A stretch of 64,000 nt of DNA from Jeotgalicoccus marinus DSM 19772 (lineage in GTDB: Bacteria; Bacillota; Bacilli; Staphylococcales; Salinicoccaceae): positions 1 to 64,000 of the forward strand of contig NZ_AUEE01000012.1 in the NCBI RefSeq assembly GCF_000425825.1, in the 5' to 3' direction. Each line of letters starts with the position of its first letter. Positions within the stretch are counted from its first letter, which is position 1. The notes under the pieces are model-generated. The model made no database searches. It was given only the letters and a program-made list of their open reading frames with translations, and was not told the origin of the DNA. The translations under genes and the position numbers were made by a program. This document shows positions 60,519 through 64,000 of this stretch, in pieces.

Positions 60519-61265
60519 ATGCAAATTAATGGTTCAGTTATTAAGTCACGACGTGCGGAATATAGTTTGACGCAGTTACAACTCAGTAAAAAGACAGGTG
60601 TTTCAAAATCATCAATTAGCCGTATGGAAAATGACAGTAATAACGGTAATATTCGATTCATTGACGCGATTAAAATTATGAATGTGCTTGATTTGAATTT
60701 GGATGAGCTGATTATTACAGTCACAAAATCAATCGACACTAAAGTATTAAAAGTACTGGATGAAATTCGAGAAACACGTGAGCTTTACCTTATTGAAGAT
60801 ACACTGAACCAGTTGACCTTGCAGCAATGGCGATCTACGACGCTGCACTCTGTATATTACGATTGGCATATGGGTTTGAAATATCTACATAAGAAGAAAT
60901 ATAAAGATGCTCTGACTTTTATAGATAAGACGCTAGATCGTTTAGATGACTTGCCTTCACTGGAATATTTGAAGGCTAGTGTATATACAAGTAAGGGTTA
61001 TGTTTTACATATGCTAGGTGAAGATGGAAACCCGTATTATAAGTCAGCAATTTACATGAAGCGTAAAGATGATGGAAAGTTGGATTATCGGACTCGTGTG
61101 AGACTGTTGTCGTATATGATGGATAGTAATATTAAGGTGGAGAACTATGATCTTGTAGAACGCTATGGTAAACGTGCAATGCACTTATTAAAGGAAAATG
61201 AATCCACTTATATGATGAATCGAATTAAAAAATTGTGTGAGAAAATCAAACAATATCCCGTATAA
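60519..61265 (+). CDS. XRE-family regulator with TPR-like C-terminus
   Basis: 248 residues. HTH_3 domain at about residues 7-65: IKSRRAEYSLTQLQLSKKTG then VSKSSISRMENDSNNGNIRF. The rest is helical with TPR-like spacing (YYDWHMGLKYLHKKKYKDAL, TSKGYVLHMLGEDGNPYYKS, VENYDLVERYGKRAMHLLKE), recalling RRNPP peptide-responsive regulators (Rgg/PlcR type), but no signal-peptide gene is visible next to it. Start ATG after GGGAGGTC. The downstream ORF may be its target. Confidence 0.8.
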   Translation: MQINGSVIKSRRAEYSLTQLQLSKKTGVSKSSISRMENDSNNGNIRFIDAIKIMNVLDLNLDELIITVTKSIDTKVLKVLDEIRETRELYLIEDTLNQLTLQQWRSTTLHSVYYDWHMGLKYLHKKKYKDALTFIDKTLDRLDDLPSLEYLKASVYTSKGYVLHMLGEDGNPYYKSAIYMKRKDDGKLDYRTRVRLLSYMMDSNIKVENYDLVERYGKRAMHLLKENESTYMMNRIKKLCEKIKQYPV

Positions 61266-61362
61266 GGAACTTTACGAAATAGAGATAGGAAATAGTAAGA
61301 AAATGAAATATAATAGGTTTAACTCTGAGACATCAGAGAAAAACTGAAAAGGAATGATCAAC

Positions 61363-62133
61363 ATGCAAGAAAGATTATATAAAACTTGTATGGCATTTTG
61401 TATTATCGTAGCATTGTTTGTCCAAAAAAAGGTATACACGAAATCGTGTGACTGCATTGGATCGTATTTAAGTATGGAAAATATCCTGTGGCCTAGAAGG
61501 CTAGATTTTATTAGTGCAGCTGAGAAAATCGAAGTGATTAATTTACTTGAGCGAAAGAAAGACAATTGTTCCGATATGGAGTACAGAAATAAATGTGACT
61601 TCTATTTGGATGCGGTAAGAGATGGACTTCTTTTTTATTATGATGAAATCAGAGATTTTTTAGGTTTAAACAACAATCCAGTGTCAGCAAATGTTTCAGT
61701 TGAAGTGGAGCATATTTTAGAGATGTTTGCTCATATTTCCTTGTCTCTATCCAAGCTACCACTGAAAACTGCAGATTTAATAGGTAGAAATTATTACACA
61801 AGGTTTAGCGGATTTGAAAATGCAGAAGAACAGCACTTGTCGCATTATATCTTTTTATTTAAACACAAGCAGCACAGCCAGGCTATTTTTAATGAGAAGT
61901 TGCCTTTGACACTAAAACATTACAGGAACATGTTGGCGAGATACGAAAGGCATAAATTGTGTACCTTTCTAACTGAAGAGATGCTGATTTACATATGTAT
62001 TGGTCGCAATCAACAAATTAAATTTACTTTAAAAAGAAAACCAAGCAAAAGTTATGATGACCTGAGGTCATTTAACTCTGCTTGGTTTTTACGATTTATT
62101 TTTCCTCTTCTTCTGGTCCTTTTTGAATTGTAG
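61363..62133 (+). CDS. YfbU-like domain protein with suspect ends
   Basis: 256 residues from ATG 61363 (AAAAGGA upstream). The middle (about 45-210) matches YfbU: AEKIEVINLLERKK, VEVEHILEMFAHISLSLSKL, RFSGFENAEEQHLSHYIFLF, KHYRNMLARYERHKLCTFLT. The first 40 residues are cysteine-containing and hydrophobic and unlike YfbU; ATG 61474 may be the true start. The last 50 residues run through the hairpin 62038-62092 and into the convergent neighbour, so a stop was possibly lost or a frameshift occurred near residue 203. YfbU function is unknown. Confidence 0.5.
   Translation: MQERLYKTCMAFCIIVALFVQKKVYTKSCDCIGSYLSMENILWPRRLDFISAAEKIEVINLLERKKDNCSDMEYRNKCDFYLDAVRDGLLFYYDEIRDFLGLNNNPVSANVSVEVEHILEMFAHISLSLSKLPLKTADLIGRNYYTRFSGFENAEEQHLSHYIFLFKHKQHSQAIFNEKLPLTLKHYRNMLARYERHKLCTFLTEEMLIYICIGRNQQIKFTLKRKPSKSYDDLRSFNSAWFLRFIFPLLLVLFEL
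62038..62095. terminator. Bidirectional terminator, inside the YfbU-like frame
   Basis: AAAACCAAGCA (about 62038-62048) pairs with TGCTTGGTTTT (about 62081-62091), and AAGTTA..GATGACC with GGTCATTTAACT inside. U-run after it on the + strand. Its place inside an open frame suggests that the frame's end is not authentic. Confidence 0.7.
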
Positions 62134-62488
62134 CTTCCACGCTATCTCGTCGCTCGTCACGATTAAGTGATTTGTCGTCATAGATGAGTAAAAACTTTCC
62201 TTCCTCAACAAAGTTGAGATATGATGAAACTAGGTCTTCCTCTAAGCCTGAAGTTAGTAAAAAACTCTCGGCCTTTTCATTATTTGTAAAAATATCTTTA
62301 AATGAAGTGCTCTCAGAGTGTGGGTTGTATGTGAACCCCATATATTCTGTCCAATCAGGTTCTTCTTCATCTAAACCTAGTACATTAAAATCTGATTCGT
62401 AATAATCTTGCTCATTTTTAAGTTGATCAATACGTTCTAGAATTTCACTATCTGTGTCATATTTCTCAATATATTGCACAATGCTCAC
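62096..62488 (-). CDS. Small acidic protein, YflT-like
   Basis: 130 residues, acidic. NNEKAESFLLTSGLEEDLVS then SYLNFVEEGKFLLIYDDK resembles the end of the YflT/17M-like domain, as in the protein at 59723-60394 (FKAAVDNGQILLLVRES). N-terminal half has Asp/Glu-rich helices. Start ATG 62488 after GAGGTGAGC. Its 3' end overlaps the convergent YfbU-like frame by 38 nt. Function unknown, probably stress-related. Confidence 0.6.
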   Translation of the reverse strand: MSIVQYIEKYDTDSEILERIDQLKNEQDYYESDFNVLGLDEEEPDWTEYMGFTYNPHSESTSFKDIFTNNEKAESFLLTSGLEEDLVSSYLNFVEEGKFLLIYDDKSLNRDERRDSVEATIQKGPEEEEK

Positions 62489-62564
62489 CTCTACAAAAAT
62501 CTTGATGTCTATCTATTCCCTTGAAAAACGAATGTAAACCAAAGTTTTACTTATAATATCATAA

Positions 62565-62671
62565 AATTCCGAACATTAAGTCCTACCTTTTTTAAATTGT
62601 ATAGTGTTTTATAATGAGTTATATTTATCTTGAAGAAAATATTGCTAAACAGTTCGGATTTTTGCTATAAT
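62565..62671 (+). promoter_or_regulatory. guaB promoter with PurR-type boxes
   Basis: AATTCCGAACATT (62565-62577) matches the PurBox AWWWCCGAACWWT at every position. ACAGTTCGGATTT (62649-62661) is a second box in inverted orientation (AAATCCGAACTGT, one mismatch). The second lies between TTGCTA (62642-62647) and TATAAT (62666-62671), 18-bp spacer, so a bound repressor would cover the promoter. The distance between boxes is 71 bp, longer than the usual pair. Confidence 0.6.
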
Positions 62672-62723
62672 ATTGAAATTAATATTTTCAGCATCTTTTT
62701 ATTTATTAATAATTACATACTAG

Positions 62724-64000
<1,277 letters not shown>

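Overview
The window is a piece of a low-G+C Gram-positive chromosome spanning the replication origin. Gene order on both sides of oriC (rlmH-walJIHKR-tRNA-purA-dnaB-rplI-gdpP-serS-hut-gyrA-gyrB-recF-yaaA-dnaN-dnaA // rpmH-rnpA-jag-mnmE-mnmG-rsmG-noc-parB-mscS-ychF-rpsF-ssb) is that of Staphylococcaceae and close relatives. WalR/WalK/WalH/WalI/WalJ, GdpP and the rlmH (orfX) att sequence fit this. The hutP-hutH-hutU-hutI operon and the break between ssb and rpsR point away from Staphylococcus itself, towards a relative such as Jeotgalicoccus, Salinicoccus or Nosocomiicoccus; I cannot fix the genus.

Layout. 1-3570: an accessory strip with a broken gene at the left edge, a small membrane ORF, a sodium:solute symporter of visibly higher G+C, and a divergent TetR / AhpD-like pair. 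3575-14119: a 10.5 kb A+T-rich element bounded by 26-bp perfect direct repeats, one of them being the 3' end of rlmH. An inverted att-like copy sits just inside the distal repeat. This is the signature of an SCC (staphylococcal cassette chromosome) insertion, but there is no ccr recombinase. Its cargo is a complete sugar-use locus: SemiSWEET, solute-binding lipoprotein, two permeases, dedicated MsmK-type ATPase, membrane-anchored GH97 glycosidase, an unrecognised 348-residue protein, a metallophosphoesterase and a LacI regulator. The main operon runs on the + strand, head-on to replication.

14.1-42.9 kb: the left replichore core, almost all on the minus strand: rlmH, a DnaA-box cluster, the wal operon, tRNA-Asp and tRNA-Glu, purA with PurR-type boxes, dnaB-rplI-gdpP-DUF2232, serS with a T-box leader, a hut operon controlled by HutP antitermination and a cre-overlapped promoter, then gyrA, gyrB, recF, yaaA, dnaN and dnaA. 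oriC is split: DnaA boxes upstream of dnaA (about 42.9-43.2 kb), and DnaA boxes with a GC cluster and DnaA-trios in the dnaA-dnaN gap (41.41-41.53 kb).

43.3-64 kb: the right replichore on the + strand: rpmH through ychF, then rpsF-ssb with an S6:S18-type leader. The usual next gene, rpsR, lies 4 kb away behind an inserted block (two ModA-like lipoproteins, ModB without ModC, PadR and a HAAS-domain membrane protein) and has its own promoter and structured leader. The end holds stress-protein-like genes, a tandem VOC protein, an XRE regulator with a perfect palindrome at its promoter, a YfbU-like ORF, and guaB, cut by the window edge and preceded by PurR boxes like those of purA.

All functional calls come from reading the sequence and recalled family knowledge; no database search was run.
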